Positions 27,209 through 37,635 are shown, counted from the stretch's first letter. The stretch: 64,000 bases of DNA from Microbacterium testaceum StLB037 (GCF_900104345.1 NZ_FNJN01000007.1:124001-188000); one strand, 5' to 3'. Numbers and translations are program-made. The notes: a model not told the origin generated them from the letters alone.

Positions 27209-27961
27209 TCAGCGCAGGGCGTCGAGGACGGCGGCCACCGCGGCCTCCGGCCGGTCGCGATGCGGAGAGTGGCCGGCGCCGTCGACGACGCTCATCGTCA
27301 CGACGGGATTGCGGAGGACCTCGGCCGCGAGCTCGCCCGTGAAGATCGAGTGCACCGCCGGATCGGCTCCGACCACGTGCGTCGGCACCGACAGCGCGGC
27401 CGCCGCCGCGCGCACGTCCCACACGGCGTTCTGCAGGCTCGTCTGCTCGACGGCCCACCGGCTCGCGCGCGTCGTCGCTCGTGCCTTCAACTCGACATCG
27501 ATCGGGTGCCAGTCGGGATGCGCGGCCCGGACGGCGGCGATGCTCGGGTCGTCGAACGACTGCTCCTGGCTCGCGCGGACGATCGCGCGGTCCTCCTCCG
27601 ACAAGAGGATGGCGGGGTCGATGAGCACGAGGCGACGGGTCCACCCCGGGCTCTCGGACGCGGCGAGAGTCGATGCGGCGCCGCCGAGGGAGTGCCCGAC
27701 GACCGCGTCCCACGCCCCGCCGCGCGGGGGCGTCGTCCCGCGCAGATCAGCCGCGTACGCCGACAGGCGGTAGTCGAGGGCGCGCGGTGCGTCTCCGTGC
27801 CCGCGGAGGTCGACGGCGACGGCGCGCCACCCCGCCTCGGCCAGCGCGACGCCGTACCGCCACATGAGGGCTCCGTCGGAGCCGAGTCCGTGCGCGAGCA
27901 GCGCCTGCGGTCCGCGCGGGTCGCCCCAGGCGAGCTGCGGAAGGGTCACGGGAGAGGGCAT
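27209..27961 (-). CDS. alpha/beta hydrolase
   Basis: This is a 250-residue alpha/beta-hydrolase fold protein with the nucleophile elbow VVGHSLGG, a likely acid in VVGADPAVHS and the histidine in GAGHSPHRDRPE near the C-terminus. The oxyanion segment is LLAHGLGSDG. The substrate is unknown. ATG 27961 is preferred over ATG 27970 because CAAGAT lies 7 nt before it; the same start arrangement occurs in both neighbouring genes. Confidence 0.87.
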   Translation of the reverse strand: MPSPVTLPQLAWGDPRGPQALLAHGLGSDGALMWRYGVALAEAGWRAVAVDLRGHGDAPRALDYRLSAYAADLRGTTPPRGGAWDAVVGHSLGGAASTLAASESPGWTRRLVLIDPAILLSEEDRAIVRASQEQSFDDPSIAAVRAAHPDWHPIDVELKARATTRASRWAVEQTSLQNAVWDVRAAAAALSVPTHVVGADPAVHSIFTGELAAEVLRNPVVTMSVVDGAGHSPHRDRPEAAVAAVLDALR

Positions 27962-28033
27962 GGCATCCATCTTGCTCCGTCCGCGCGCAGCGCCGCCGAC
28001 CCGTCGTCACAGAACGCCCCCAGAATGGATGCC

Positions 28034-28438
28034 ATGATCTCGACCGAGATGGCCCAGGCCCTGCGCGAGGCCGGATTGGTGTGGCATCCGCGATCCGGTG
28101 ACCGCTTCCAGCTCGACGAACCGGAGTTCGAGGCCGACGTCTTCACCGTCAGCGACATGACGGTGGAGCCGCGCGACTACCCCACGGGTCGGATCCTCGC
28201 GTTCAACGGCACGACGGAATGGGCGCTCGACTCGGTCGCGACCGAGGACGCGCTGTGGCTGCCGTCGGAGTCGCAGCTGCGCGAGATGCTGCGCTCGACC
28301 TTCCGCTCCCTGCGTCGACTGTCCGACACCTACGAAGTCGAGATCTCGATCGGCGGGTCGACGCTGGTGTTCGACCACCCGGCCCCGGCGGATGCGTACG
28401 CACTCGCCGTGCTCGAGTTGCTGCGACGCACGCACTGA
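28034..28438 (+). CDS. conserved actinobacterial protein of unknown function
   Basis: This 134-residue soluble protein has no signal peptide or membrane segment. Its sequence ([45 protein letters not shown]) resembles a family that is sometimes labelled 'pilus assembly protein CpaE' in actinobacterial genomes. The real CpaE ATPase features are absent and no pilus gene is near, so I do not adopt that name. ATG 28034 follows CAGAAT by 7 nt (leaderless). Confidence 0.75.
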   Translation: MISTEMAQALREAGLVWHPRSGDRFQLDEPEFEADVFTVSDMTVEPRDYPTGRILAFNGTTEWALDSVATEDALWLPSESQLREMLRSTFRSLRRLSDTYEVEISIGGSTLVFDHPAPADAYALAVLELLRRTH

Positions 28439-28487
28439 CCCGCCCGTCGGGGCGTTCCGACACGGGATGCCGCGCCCCGGCATCCGC

Positions 28488-29693
28488 TCAGGTGATGGTG
28501 GGCACCGGTTCGGTGTCGGGGATGGGGCTCGCGTCGCGGTGGCGGAGATCGGGGAATCCACGGACGAAAACCGCGGCGACGACGAAGCCGAGCACCGCGA
28601 ATCCGGCCGCGGCGACGTACGCGCCGGTCGGGCCGACCCCGTCGACGAGGAAGCCCGCCACGGCCGAGCCCGCGGCCGCGCCGATGAGCTGACCCGTGCC
28701 GATCCAGCCGTAGGCCTCGGCCGTCTCGCTGAAGCGGACGCTCGCCGAGGTCATGGCGAACATCACGGCCAGCGCCGGCGCGATGCCGGCACCGGCGACG
28801 AGCAGGGTCGCACCGATCCACCACGCGTTGAGCGAGAAGACGGTGAGAGAGAGCCCGAGGGCGACGATCGCGAAACGTCGGGCCATCGCCCAGGGGCCGA
28901 TGGGGATGTGGCCGAACGACAGGCCACCGGCGAGACTGCCGACGGCGAAGACGGCGAGGATGAGACCCGCCTCGAGCCCGCCGTGGTCGAAGGTCGCGAC
29001 GACGCCCGCCTCGACCGCCGAGCACGCGCCGATCAGGAGGAACCCGGTGGCGGTGGCGAGGATGACCGGCGGTTTCGCCAGGACGCGACCGAGCCCGCGG
29101 CGGCTGCGCGGGATGCGCACGCGGCCGACCTCGGGGCTGAGGATGAACCACGCGCCCCCGCCGAGGAGGATGACCACGACGAGGAGCAGACCCGGGACGG
29201 TGCCGATCTGCGTCGCCACGAGGGTGATGAGCACCGGTGCGAGGACCCAGATGATCTCTTGCAGCGAGGCGTCGAGCGAGTACAGCGGGGTGAGCCGCTG
29301 GGAGTTGACCATCTTGGGGTAGATGGTGCGGACCGCCGACTGCACGGGCGGGGTGGAAAGGCCGGCGATGAGGCCGAGCACCATGTAGAGGGGGAGCGGC
29401 ATCTCGATGAGGGCGAGGGTCGCGATCGCCGCCGCGCACACGAGGAGCGTGACGGTGAGCACGCGGCGCATGCCCCAGATGCCCATCCAGCGGCTGGTGA
29501 CGGGGCCGGCGACGGCCTGGCCGATGCTCGTGGCGGCCAGGACGAGGCCGGCGGCGCCGTACGAACCGGTGACGTGCTCGATGTGCAGGAGCACGGCGAG
29601 GCTGGTCATGCCGTTGGGGAAACGCGCCGTCAACTGCGCGGCGATGATGCGCCCCACGCCTGGGGTTCGAAGGAGTTCGCGGTAGCCGGCCAC
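28488..29693 (-). CDS. major facilitator superfamily transporter
   Basis: The 401-residue protein has about 12 hydrophobic helices in two halves and MFS loop residues ([12 protein letters not shown] between TM2 and TM3). It resembles sugar or multidrug efflux members; no substrate motif is clear. The start is GTG 29693 (AGYRELL), with the -10 TAGCGT 6 nt before it and a PafBC-like 9-mer upstream. It is divergent from the nrd operon. Confidence 0.87.
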   Translation of the reverse strand: MAGYRELLRTPGVGRIIAAQLTARFPNGMTSLAVLLHIEHVTGSYGAAGLVLAATSIGQAVAGPVTSRWMGIWGMRRVLTVTLLVCAAAIATLALIEMPLPLYMVLGLIAGLSTPPVQSAVRTIYPKMVNSQRLTPLYSLDASLQEIIWVLAPVLITLVATQIGTVPGLLLVVVILLGGGAWFILSPEVGRVRIPRSRRGLGRVLAKPPVILATATGFLLIGACSAVEAGVVATFDHGGLEAGLILAVFAVGSLAGGLSFGHIPIGPWAMARRFAIVALGLSLTVFSLNAWWIGATLLVAGAGIAPALAVMFAMTSASVRFSETAEAYGWIGTGQLIGAAAGSAVAGFLVDGVGPTGAYVAAAGFAVLGFVVAAVFVRGFPDLRHRDASPIPDTEPVPTIT

Positions 29694-29699
29694 CGGATA

Positions 29700-29722
29700 A
29701 CGCTACAGCCGACCTCCGACAT
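29700..29722 (-). promoter_or_regulatory. PafBC/RecA-NDp-like promoter of the MFS gene
   Basis: Minus strand: ATGTCGGAG (29722-29714), N8, TAGCGT (29705-29700), then 6 nt to the GTG start. It shares the layout of the other eight sites. Confidence 0.6.
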
Positions 29723-29797
29723 GCGCCGAGGCCCCGTCCGTCCGCCGCGTCGCGACACGCCGCGACACGCCCACGGACGTTTTCGCTCGCCTGTGCA

Positions 29798-29820
29798 ATG
29801 TCGGAACCCCCGTCTAGCGT
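29798..29820 (+). promoter_or_regulatory. PafBC/RecA-NDp-like promoter at the head of the nrd leader
   Basis: ATGTCGGAA (29798-29806), N8, TAGCGT (29815-29820). A transcript from here would start near 29827 and run about 250 nt before nrdH. The interval 29694-30079 otherwise holds a short possible leader ORF (29828-29878) and the paired NrdR boxes. Confidence 0.6.
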
Positions 29821-29827
29821 CCGACCT

Positions 29828-29878
29828 GTGGACAGACATCGAGCGGAGCCGCGAGAACCGCGGAATCGCGCCTGTTAA
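29828..29878 (+). CDS. possible 16-residue leader peptide upstream of nrdH
   Basis: A GTG lies 7 nt after the -10 hexamer TAGCGT, exactly where a leaderless start is expected. It opens a 16-codon Arg-rich frame ending in TAA. Whether it is translated is unknown; it may only mark the 5' end of the nrd leader RNA. Confidence 0.3.
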   Translation: MDRHRAEPREPRNRAC

Positions 29879-29970
29879 CAACACCCGGGAAGGGGGTCGA
29901 TCTGTGGATGAAATCGTGGACAACCTGTGTTGTACATGGGGAGAGACGGTGGAAAATCACACTGATGTAA

Positions 29971-30018
29971 CTACTACCCCTTGTGGTGCCTTCCGATGTC
30001 CGTCCCCATATGTAGTAT
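29971..30018 (+). promoter_or_regulatory. paired NrdR boxes of the nrdHIEF operon
   Basis: Box 1 (29971-29986) has the dyad ACTA-4 nt-TTGTG and box 2 (30003-30018) reads TCCCCATATGTAGTAT. Both follow the NrdR-box pattern acACwAtATaTwGtgt. Their starts are 32 bp apart, three helical turns, the spacing at which NrdR repressor binds in pairs. They lie 62 bp or more before nrdH in an AT-rich stretch. Confidence 0.65.
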
Positions 30019-30079
30019 TGAGGTCCCGGCTGGCCCTGCCCGCCCGGACACAGTTTTTCCAGGGGAGAGAGAGAACGAC

Positions 30080-30313
30080 ATGGCGATCACGGTCTACACC
30101 AAGCCGTCCTGCGTCCAGTGCACCGCGACCTACCGCGCACTCGACTCGAAGGGCATCGAGTACAACGTGCTCGACCTGTCCGAAGACCCGACGGCGCTCG
30201 AGCAGGTCAAGTCGCTCGGGTACCTTCAGGCACCCGTCGTCGTCACCGACGAGGACCACTGGTCGGGCTTCCGCCCCGACAAGATCGACGAGCTCGCTTC
30301 GCGCCTCGCCTGA
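30080..30313 (+). CDS. nrdH: glutaredoxin-like protein NrdH
   Basis: This 77-residue thioredoxin-fold reductant of class Ib ribonucleotide reductase has the redox pair Cys11-Cys14 ([12 protein letters not shown]). The C-terminal segment [11 protein letters not shown] is diagnostic of NrdH. It is first in nrdH-nrdI-nrdE-nrdF, after a strong AGGGGAGAG ribosome site. Upstream NrdR boxes suggest ATP/dATP-sensed repression. Confidence 0.96.
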   Translation: MAITVYTKPSCVQCTATYRALDSKGIEYNVLDLSEDPTALEQVKSLGYLQAPVVVTDEDHWSGFRPDKIDELASRLA

Positions 30314-30341
30314 TCCGGCGACAGGCTCTCAGACCACCGTC

Positions 30342-30782
30342 ATGAGCACTGTCCTGTCGGCGACCGAGGCTCCGCTGCTGGTCTACTTCTCGAGCGTGTC
30401 GGGCAACACCGCGCGTTTCATCGAGAAGCTCGGCAAGCGGGCCGTGCGCATTCCGCTGCGGCCGACCGATCCGCCCCTCCACGTCGACGAACCCTTCGTG
30501 CTGGTCACCCCCACATACGGTGGGGGTGCCGGCCGGGGCGTCGAGAAGGGCGCGGTCCCCAAGCAGGTCATCCGGTTCCTCAACGAGGAGCGGAACCGAC
30601 GCAACATCCGCGGGGTCATCTCCGCGGGGAACACGAATTTCGGCGATGCCTTCTGCCTCGCCGGCGACATCATCAGCCGCAAGTGCGCCGTGCCGCACCT
30701 GTACCGGCTGGAAGTATTCGGCACGCCCGACGACGTCGAGCGGGTCACCGAGGGATTGGAACGATGGTGGAAGTTGAGCTGA
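30342..30782 (+). CDS. nrdI: flavodoxin-like NrdI
   Basis: The 146-residue flavodoxin supplies the oxidant for assembly of the dimanganese-tyrosyl cofactor of NrdF. The FMN loops are visible in [24 protein letters not shown] and [13 protein letters not shown] 30342 begins a frame that is open far upstream; the family starts at APLLVYFSS. Its 3' end overlaps nrdE by 19 nt. Confidence 0.95.
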   Translation: MSTVLSATEAPLLVYFSSVSGNTARFIEKLGKRAVRIPLRPTDPPLHVDEPFVLVTPTYGGGAGRGVEKGAVPKQVIRFLNEERNRRNIRGVISAGNTNFGDAFCLAGDIISRKCAVPHLYRLEVFGTPDDVERVTEGLERWWKLS

Positions 30783-32920
30783 CCGACGTGGACTTCAAGA
30801 CCGAGGCGCGATTCGAGGGAATGGATTACCACGCCCTCAACGCGATGCTGAACCTGTACGACGCCGACGGCAAGATCCAGTTCGACGCCGACAAGCGGGC
30901 GGCGCGGGAGTACTTCCTGCAGCACGTCAACCAGAACACGGTCTTCTTCCACTCGCTCAAGGAGCGCCTCGACTATCTCGTCGAGAAGGAGTACTACGAG
31001 CCCACCGTGCTCGAGAAGTACTCGATGGACTTCATCCAGGAGCTCAACGACCGCGCCTACGGCGCGAAGTTCCGCTTCGAGACCTTCCTCGGCGCCTTCA
31101 AGTACTACACGAGCTACACGCTCAAGACCTTCGACGGAAAGCGCTACCTCGAGCGCTTCGAGGACCGCGTCGTCATGACCGCCCTCGCCCTCGCCGACGG
31201 CGACCCCCGTCTGGCCGTCCAGCTCGTCGACGAGATCATCTCGGGCCGCTTCCAGCCGGCCACCCCCACGTTCCTCAACGCGGGCAAGGCGCAGCGCGGC
31301 GAGCTCGTGTCGTGCTTCCTGCTCCGCATCGAAGACAACATGGAGTCGATCGCCCGCGGCATCAACTCGGCGCTGCAGCTGTCCAAGCGCGGCGGCGGCG
31401 TGGCCCTGCTGCTGTCGAACATCCGCGAAGCGGGTGCACCGATCAAGCAGATCGAGAACCAGTCGTCGGGCATCATCCCCGTCATGAAGCTCCTCGAAGA
31501 CAGCTTCAGCTACGCCAACCAGCTCGGAGCGCGTCAGGGCGCCGGCGCGGTGTACCTCAACGCCCACCACCCCGACATCCTCCGCTTCCTCGACACCAAG
31601 CGCGAGAACGCCGACGAGAAGATCCGCATCAAGACGCTGTCGCTGGGTGTCGTCATCCCCGACATCACCTTCGAGCTCGCGAAGAACGGCGAGGACATGT
31701 ACCTCTTCTCGCCGTACGACGTCGAGAAGGTCTACGGCAAGCCGTTCGGCGACATCTCGGTCACCGAGAAGTACCGCGAGATGGTCGACGACCCGCGCAT
31801 CAAGAAGACGAAGATCAACGCGCGCGAGTTCTTCCAGACCCTCGCCGAGATCCAGTTCGAGTCGGGCTACCCGTACATCATGTTCGAGGACACGGTGAAC
31901 AAGGCCAACCCGATCGCCGGTCGCATCAACATGTCGAACCTGTGCTCCGAGATCCTGCAGGTCAACACGCCGACCACGTACAACGAGGACCTCTCGTACG
32001 ACACCATCGGCAAGGACATCTCCTGCAACCTCGGATCGATGAACATCGCCCTCGCGATGGACGGCGGCGACCTCGGCCTCACGGTCGAGACCGCGATCCG
32101 GGCCCTCACCGCGGTCAGCGTGCAGAGCCACATCGCCTCGGTGCGCTCGATCGAAGACGGCAACGACCGTTCGCACGCCATCGGCCTCGGCCAGATGAAC
32201 CTGCACGGTTACCTCGCTCGTGAGCACGTCTACTACGGCTCCGAAGAGGGTATCGACTTCACGAACATCTACTTCTACACGGTGCTGTTCCACGCGCTGC
32301 GGGCCTCGAACCGCCTCGCGATCGAGCGCGGCACGGCCTTCGACGGCTTCGAGAACTCCACCTACGCATCGGGCGAGTTCTTCGACAAGTACACCGACCA
32401 GGTGTGGGAGCCGCAGACGGCCAAGGCGAAGGAGCTCTTCGCCGGGGTCCAGATCCCCACGCAGGACGACTGGCGCGAGCTGAAGGCCTCGATCCAGGCG
32501 CACGGTATCTACAACCAGAACCTGCAGGCCGTACCCCCGACCGGCTCGATCTCGTACATCAACAACTCCACGAGCTCGATCCACCCGATCGCCTCGAAGA
32601 TCGAGATCCGCAAGGAAGGCAAGCTCGGTCGCGTCTACTACCCGGCTCCGTTCATGACGAACGAGAACCTGGAGTACTACCAGGACGCGTACGAGATCGG
32701 CTACGAGAAGGTCATCGACACGTACGCCGCCGCGACGCAGCACGTCGACCAGGGCCTGTCGCTGACGCTGTTCTTCAAGGACACCGTCACCACCCGCGAC
32801 ATCAACAAGGCTCAGATCTACGCGTGGCGCAAGGGCATCAAGACCATCTACTACATCCGTCTGCGTCAGCTGGCTCTCGAGGGAACCGACATGACCGAGT
32901 GCGTCTCGTGCATGCTCTGA
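30764..32920 (+). CDS. nrdE: class Ib ribonucleotide reductase, alpha subunit
   Basis: The 718-residue catalytic subunit reduces ribonucleoside diphosphates. Recognisable parts are the substrate-site [10 protein letters not shown], the cysteine in [12 protein letters not shown], the radical-site strand NLCSEI, and NLGSMNIA. The redox-active C-terminal pair is ECVSCML. The N-terminus lacks a long ATP cone, as usual for NrdE. ATG 30764 is preceded by GAGGG and overlaps nrdI. Confidence 0.97.
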   Translation: MVEVELTDVDFKTEARFEGMDYHALNAMLNLYDADGKIQFDADKRAAREYFLQHVNQNTVFFHSLKERLDYLVEKEYYEPTVLEKYSMDFIQELNDRAYGAKFRFETFLGAFKYYTSYTLKTFDGKRYLERFEDRVVMTALALADGDPRLAVQLVDEIISGRFQPATPTFLNAGKAQRGELVSCFLLRIEDNMESIARGINSALQLSKRGGGVALLLSNIREAGAPIKQIENQSSGIIPVMKLLEDSFSYANQLGARQGAGAVYLNAHHPDILRFLDTKRENADEKIRIKTLSLGVVIPDITFELAKNGEDMYLFSPYDVEKVYGKPFGDISVTEKYREMVDDPRIKKTKINAREFFQTLAEIQFESGYPYIMFEDTVNKANPIAGRINMSNLCSEILQVNTPTTYNEDLSYDTIGKDISCNLGSMNIALAMDGGDLGLTVETAIRALTAVSVQSHIASVRSIEDGNDRSHAIGLGQMNLHGYLAREHVYYGSEEGIDFTNIYFYTVLFHALRASNRLAIERGTAFDGFENSTYASGEFFDKYTDQVWEPQTAKAKELFAGVQIPTQDDWRELKASIQAHGIYNQNLQAVPPTGSISYINNSTSSIHPIASKIEIRKEGKLGRVYYPAPFMTNENLEYYQDAYEIGYEKVIDTYAAATQHVDQGLSLTLFFKDTVTTRDINKAQIYAWRKGIKTIYYIRLRQLALEGTDMTECVSCML

Positions 32921-32928
32921 CCCGCTGA

Positions 32929-33933
<1,005 letters not shown>

Positions 33934-33945
33934 GTCCCGACGCCC

Positions 33946-33990
33946 ACGACGAAGCCCGCCCCGCATCGCGCGAGGGCGGGCTTCGTCGTT
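33946..33990 (+). terminator. Rho-independent terminator of nrdHIEF
   Basis: A perfect 16-bp stem (ACGACGAAGCCCGCCC with 33974-33989) and a 12-nt loop are found 12 nt after the nrdF stop, ending in TT. Confidence 0.85.
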
Positions 33991-34042
33991 CCCTCCGCCG
34001 TCGCCGGCGCTGACCCCGGCCGACGCTCGTACCCTGGACACC

Positions 34043-34207
34043 ATGGCCGACGACGAGCACGACGATCAGGAACAGCGAGCCCTCCGCTCGATCGAGGCCA
34101 TCAACGCGGGCGCCGACATCGGCGACGAGGCGTTCCGGCTCGCGAACGAGTTCACCGACCGCCACACGTCGCGGTTCACGGCGTGGCTGAAACGCCGCCG
34201 CCGCTAG
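34043..34207 (+). CDS. 54-residue acidic/basic small protein, unknown
   Basis: The product has an acidic N-terminus (MADDEHDDQEQ) and a strongly basic C-terminus (AWLKRRRR). TACCCT lies 7 nt before ATG 34043, the leaderless arrangement seen across the window, which supports a real gene. It is convergent with the nucleoside hydrolase gene (10 nt between stops). No family is recognised. Confidence 0.65.
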   Translation: MADDEHDDQEQRALRSIEAINAGADIGDEAFRLANEFTDRHTSRFTAWLKRRRR

Positions 34208-34216
34208 AGCGAAGCC

Positions 34217-35140
34217 TCAGGCGGGCCACTCCCGCGACTCGAGCCGCTCCAGCAGCACCTCGGCCGCCGAGCCCTCCATGGCGCGGACCCAGCGCTGCGT
34301 CTCGGATCCGCTGCTCGACACCGTCCGCCCGCGTTCGCCGCGTTCGAGCCGCACGTCGACGTGGCCCGACGCGACGCTGACGCCGCGCAGCGCCCCCGCG
34401 GCCACCATCGCGGCGAGCGGGTCGTGCAGCGCGCAGCGCCGGTCGGGGAAGACCCCGGCGTAGAAGTCGAGGTAGTGCGGCAGCATCCGCGCGAGCGCCT
34501 GCGGCACGGCACCCGGGATCGCCTCGAGACGCACGAGGTCGGCGGCATCCAGGGTCTGCGTCATCGTGACGTCGAGGGGGACGAGGGTGGTGTCCCAGTC
34601 CTGCGCGAAGACCACCGCCGCGGCCTCGGGGTCGTTGTGGATGTTCGCCTCTGCCCACGCCGTGACGTTCCCCGAGTGGGCGAAGGCGCCGCCCATGACG
34701 ACGAGGCGGTCGAACAGGGCGACTCCCGGTGCCTCGGCGTAGGCCGCGAGGTTCGTCAGGGGCCCCAGGGCGAGGACGGTGAGGTCCGGATGCCGCGACG
34801 CCAGGTGGTCGATGAGCTCGACCGCCGCGCGGGCATCGTGCGCGCGGGCCGCGGCGCTCAGCGCGATGCCGCCGAGGCCGTCGTCCCCGTGCACGTGCGG
34901 CGCACCCCCGGCGTACGCGCGGGCGCGGAAATCATGGGCGCCGATCGCGACCGGGATGTCGTCCTCGCCGGCGAGCTCGAACAGCGACAGGGTGTTGGCG
35001 GCCGCGCGGGCGGCATCCGTGTTCCCCGAAACGGTCGTCACGCCCACGACCTCGACCGAGGGCTCGGCCAGCAGGTACGCGAGGGCGAGGGCGTCGTCGA
35101 TGCCGGTATCGCAGTCGACGAGGATCGGGCGGCGGCTCAT
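34217..35140 (-). CDS. inosine-uridine-type nucleoside hydrolase
   Basis: The 307-residue enzyme cleaves ribonucleosides to base and ribose. The calcium-binding DCDTGIDDA motif is at residues 9-17. GPLTNLA, VVMGGAF and NIHNDPEAA are also typical, and a C-terminal Asp (LHDPLAA) completes the metal site. ATG 35140 overlaps the ribokinase stop (ATGA), so the released ribose is phosphorylated by its operon partner. Confidence 0.93.
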   Translation of the reverse strand: MSRRPILVDCDTGIDDALALAYLLAEPSVEVVGVTTVSGNTDAARAAANTLSLFELAGEDDIPVAIGAHDFRARAYAGGAPHVHGDDGLGGIALSAAARAHDARAAVELIDHLASRHPDLTVLALGPLTNLAAYAEAPGVALFDRLVVMGGAFAHSGNVTAWAEANIHNDPEAAAVVFAQDWDTTLVPLDVTMTQTLDAADLVRLEAIPGAVPQALARMLPHYLDFYAGVFPDRRCALHDPLAAMVAAGALRGVSVASGHVDVRLERGERGRTVSSSGSETQRWVRAMEGSAAEVLLERLESREWPA

Positions 35141-35970
35141 GCGGGGACTCCGTACGTGTCGAGGGCGGCGAGTGCCGGTTGCGAGGCGTCGTCGGCCACG
35201 GCGGCCGAGCCCACCGCGCAGGCGCGCGCGAGGGCATCGGCTTCGTCGTCGCCGCGAAGAAGCCCGACGACGAGGGCTGCGCAGAACGCGTCTCCTGCGC
35301 CGACGGTGTTGCGGACGGTGGTCGGCACCCCGGCCGCCGAGGCGACGAGCTCGCCCCGGCGGGAGAGTCGCGCGCCCTCGGCGCCCAGCGTGACGCACAG
35401 CAGGGGCGCGTCGTGCACCTCGGGCAGCTGCGCGTACTCGGTCTCGTTGACGATCACGAGATCACACCGCTCGAGGACGTCGGCCGGAAGCGCGCGGGCG
35501 GGGGCGGCATTGACCGCGAGGAACCCGGCTGCGCGTGCGGCGGCCGAGACCACGGCATCCGACACCTCCAGCTGCAGCAGCACCGCCGCTCCCGGTTCGA
35601 TGCCGAGCGCGTCCGCGTCGATCGCGGCGTTCGCCCCGGCGCAGACGACGATCGAGTTCTCGCCCGTCGCGTCGACGACGATCAGGGCGGTGCCGGTCGC
35701 GGCATCCGCGGTCTGCACGCCCGAGGCATCGACTCCGATCGATGCGAAGCGGTCCCGGATGCCGAGGCCCTCGGCGTCATCGCCGACGGCGCCGATGAGC
35801 CGGACGTCGGCGCCGAGGCGGGCAGCGGCGACCGCCTGGTTCGCGCCTTTGCCGCCCGGGCCGCGGTCGAGGACGCCGTCGGCGACCGTTTCGCCGGGGC
35901 CGGGGGAGCGCTGGACGCGAGCGGTGAGGTCGACGTTGATCGCGCCGACGACGGTGAGCTGAGCAGTGAT
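35137..35970 (-). CDS. rbsK: ribokinase, apparently starting at an ATC codon
   Basis: This 277-residue PfkB-family kinase phosphorylates D-ribose. It shows VVGAINVDLTARV, the sugar-binding GGKGANQAVAAARLGA and the catalytic base in NTVGAGDAF. No ATG, GTG or TTG exists between the in-frame stop upstream and codon 85 (GTG 35718), which would delete the sugar site. The only plausible start is ATC at 35970-35968, 7 nt after GGAAGG (35983-35978) and 15 nt after the preceding gene. Either translation begins at ATC or the base is an assembly error for ATG. Confidence 0.88.
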   Translation of the reverse strand: MTAQLTVVGAINVDLTARVQRSPGPGETVADGVLDRGPGGKGANQAVAAARLGADVRLIGAVGDDAEGLGIRDRFASIGVDASGVQTADAATGTALIVVDATGENSIVVCAGANAAIDADALGIEPGAAVLLQLEVSDAVVSAAARAAGFLAVNAAPARALPADVLERCDLVIVNETEYAQLPEVHDAPLLCVTLGAEGARLSRRGELVASAAGVPTTVRNTVGAGDAFCAALVVGLLRGDDEADALARACAVGSAAVADDASQPALAALDTYGVPA

Positions 35971-35985
35971 GAGGAAGCCTTCCGG

Positions 35986-36470
35986 TCAGTGAAGCAGGAG
36001 CTTCGCGACGATGAGCAGCGCCGAGACGAGAGCCGCCCCCACGGCGATGATCACGACGACGAGGGGAGAGTAGCCGCGCAGGCGCGCGCCGGCGGTGGCG
36101 ACGACCACGAGGTAGGTCATGGCCACGCCCACGCCCCACAGCAGGGCGGTGGCGAGGCCCACTCCGGAGGCGACGAGCAGAACCACCACCAGCAGGGGCA
36201 GGAAAGTCACCGACACCATGGGCGCGCTCACCCGCATGTGGTGGCGGAAGATCTTCGACGGCCGGTCGGCCGAGGTGTCGCCGAGCGTGTACGCGAAGAC
36301 GTGGGTGGCGAATACACGACGTTCGTCAGTGCGACCACGAGGATCACGTCGCTCAGGTCGGCTTCGCCGAGACCAATGAGGGTGGATGCCGAGACGAGGG
36401 CGCCGTAGCAGCCCGCGCTGATGCGTTCGGCGGTGTCGGTGGAGAGACGGCGCTGTCGATCGGTGTCCAT
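35986..36470 (-). pseudogene. frameshifted four-helix membrane protein gene
   Basis: ATG 36470 starts a frame (MDTDRQRRLSTDTAERIS ... ALTNVVY) that becomes nonsense near 36310. The other frame continues at once with a sensible membrane sequence (ATHVFAYTLGDTSADRPSK ... VSALLIVAKLLLH) to 35986. The whole is 485 nt, one short of 162 codons. Restoring one T in GTGTATTCGCC (reading TATTTCGCC) would give an intact protein of about 161 residues with four membrane helices. It starts 7 nt after the FUSC gene and ends 15 nt before ribokinase. Confidence 0.75.
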
Positions 36471-36477
36471 GTCGGGC

Positions 36478-37503
36478 TCAGCTTCTCGCGGATCGGCGTC
36501 GCAGCCCCGCAGACACGATGGCGACGATCGTTCCGACGGCGACACCGATGACCGTCTCGATCACGCGGTCGCGCAGCAGCATCTCGGGCGTCGCCGGTGA
36601 GGCGAGCGAGATCATCAGCAGAGCGAGCGGGGTGATGAAGATCATCGCGATGCCGTAGTTGCGGCCGACGTACAACTCCGAGGCCGCCTGCAGCGCCACG
36701 GCGATGATCAGGACGAGCCAGGGCGGAAGGTGCAGGGCGAGCAGACCCGCCGCGATCAGCACGCCGAGGAGCGTCCCGACGAGCCGCTGCACGCCTCGGA
36801 TGAGGCGGGCCGTGACGTGCGCGCCGCCGACCGCGGCGACGGCTCCGACCATCGCCCAGTACCAGTGCGTACCGACCAGGAGTGCCCCCGCGATGCCCGC
36901 GAGCAGGGCGGCCGTGCCGACCGTCGCCGTCATCTCCCACGCGACGGGGCCGATCGCGGGCCGTGAACGCGTCGGGCGCGCCCACGATCCGCGGCGGACG
37001 ATCACGAAGGTGACGGTGACGAGAAGGCTCCACGCCACGCTCGCGCCGCCGACGACGAGGACGAGCGGCAGCGATGACCTTGTCGCGGGAAGGCTCGCGG
37101 TCGCGCCTCCGGCGAAGACCGCGAAGAGCGCTCCGGGCGGATGCCACTGAGCCCGGTAGGCGAAGAGGGTGACGGCGGCGGCGATCGCGGCGACAACGAT
37201 GACGCCCACGACGGCGGGGCTGCCGAGTGCCGAGACGATCGTGCCGATGAGCATGGCCGAGACGAGGATCGCGCCCGCGGTCGCCTGCATGATGACGCGG
37301 GGACGCGGCGCGTCCATTCGGCCGTAGAGCGCCGCGAAGGCTCCGAAGCTGGCGTAGACGCTGAGGTCGAGGCGGCCGACCAGCAGCAGGGCGACGAGGG
37401 GCACCCCGACGCTGAGCACGGCGCGCAGGGCCACGCGGTGATCGCCCGCGCGGGGGCCGACGCGGATGACCCCGGTCCATACGCGCCCCCGGGATTCCGC
37501 CAT
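36478..37503 (-). CDS. FUSC family (aromatic acid exporter-like) membrane protein
   Basis: The 341-residue protein has two blocks of about five to six membrane helices each, and a conserved FUSC segment (VGTLLGVLIAAGLLAL and ASELYVGRNYGIAMIFITPLALLM). Relatives export aromatic carboxylates such as p-hydroxybenzoate. ATG 37503 follows TAGGCT by 6 nt (leaderless, with GGAGGG overlapping the spacer). It heads a four-gene unit ending in nucleoside hydrolase; a link to nucleoside salvage is not evident. Confidence 0.87.
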   Translation of the reverse strand: MAESRGRVWTGVIRVGPRAGDHRVALRAVLSVGVPLVALLLVGRLDLSVYASFGAFAALYGRMDAPRPRVIMQATAGAILVSAMLIGTIVSALGSPAVVGVIVVAAIAAAVTLFAYRAQWHPPGALFAVFAGGATASLPATRSSLPLVLVVGGASVAWSLLVTVTFVIVRRGSWARPTRSRPAIGPVAWEMTATVGTAALLAGIAGALLVGTHWYWAMVGAVAAVGGAHVTARLIRGVQRLVGTLLGVLIAAGLLALHLPPWLVLIIAVALQAASELYVGRNYGIAMIFITPLALLMISLASPATPEMLLRDRVIETVIGVAVGTIVAIVSAGLRRRSARS

Positions 37504-37635
37504 CCCTCCAGCCTAAGCGTCGCTCGACGCGGCCGATCTGCCGATCGGGTGTCGTCTCGACGTCGAACCGAGAAGCCCGGGTGGTCGCCGCGTCTTCCGT
37601 AGGGTGGGAAGCCCCCGACCCGAACGAGGAGAGAC

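Noticed and set aside
28003..28026. TCGTCACAG-N8-CAGAAT before the gene at 28034 as another family member
   Set aside because: Only six of nine positions match and the ATGTC core is missing, although the -10 and start are the same.
28034..28438. Pilus assembly protein CpaE
   Set aside because: No ATPase motifs, only 134 residues and no pilus genes nearby.
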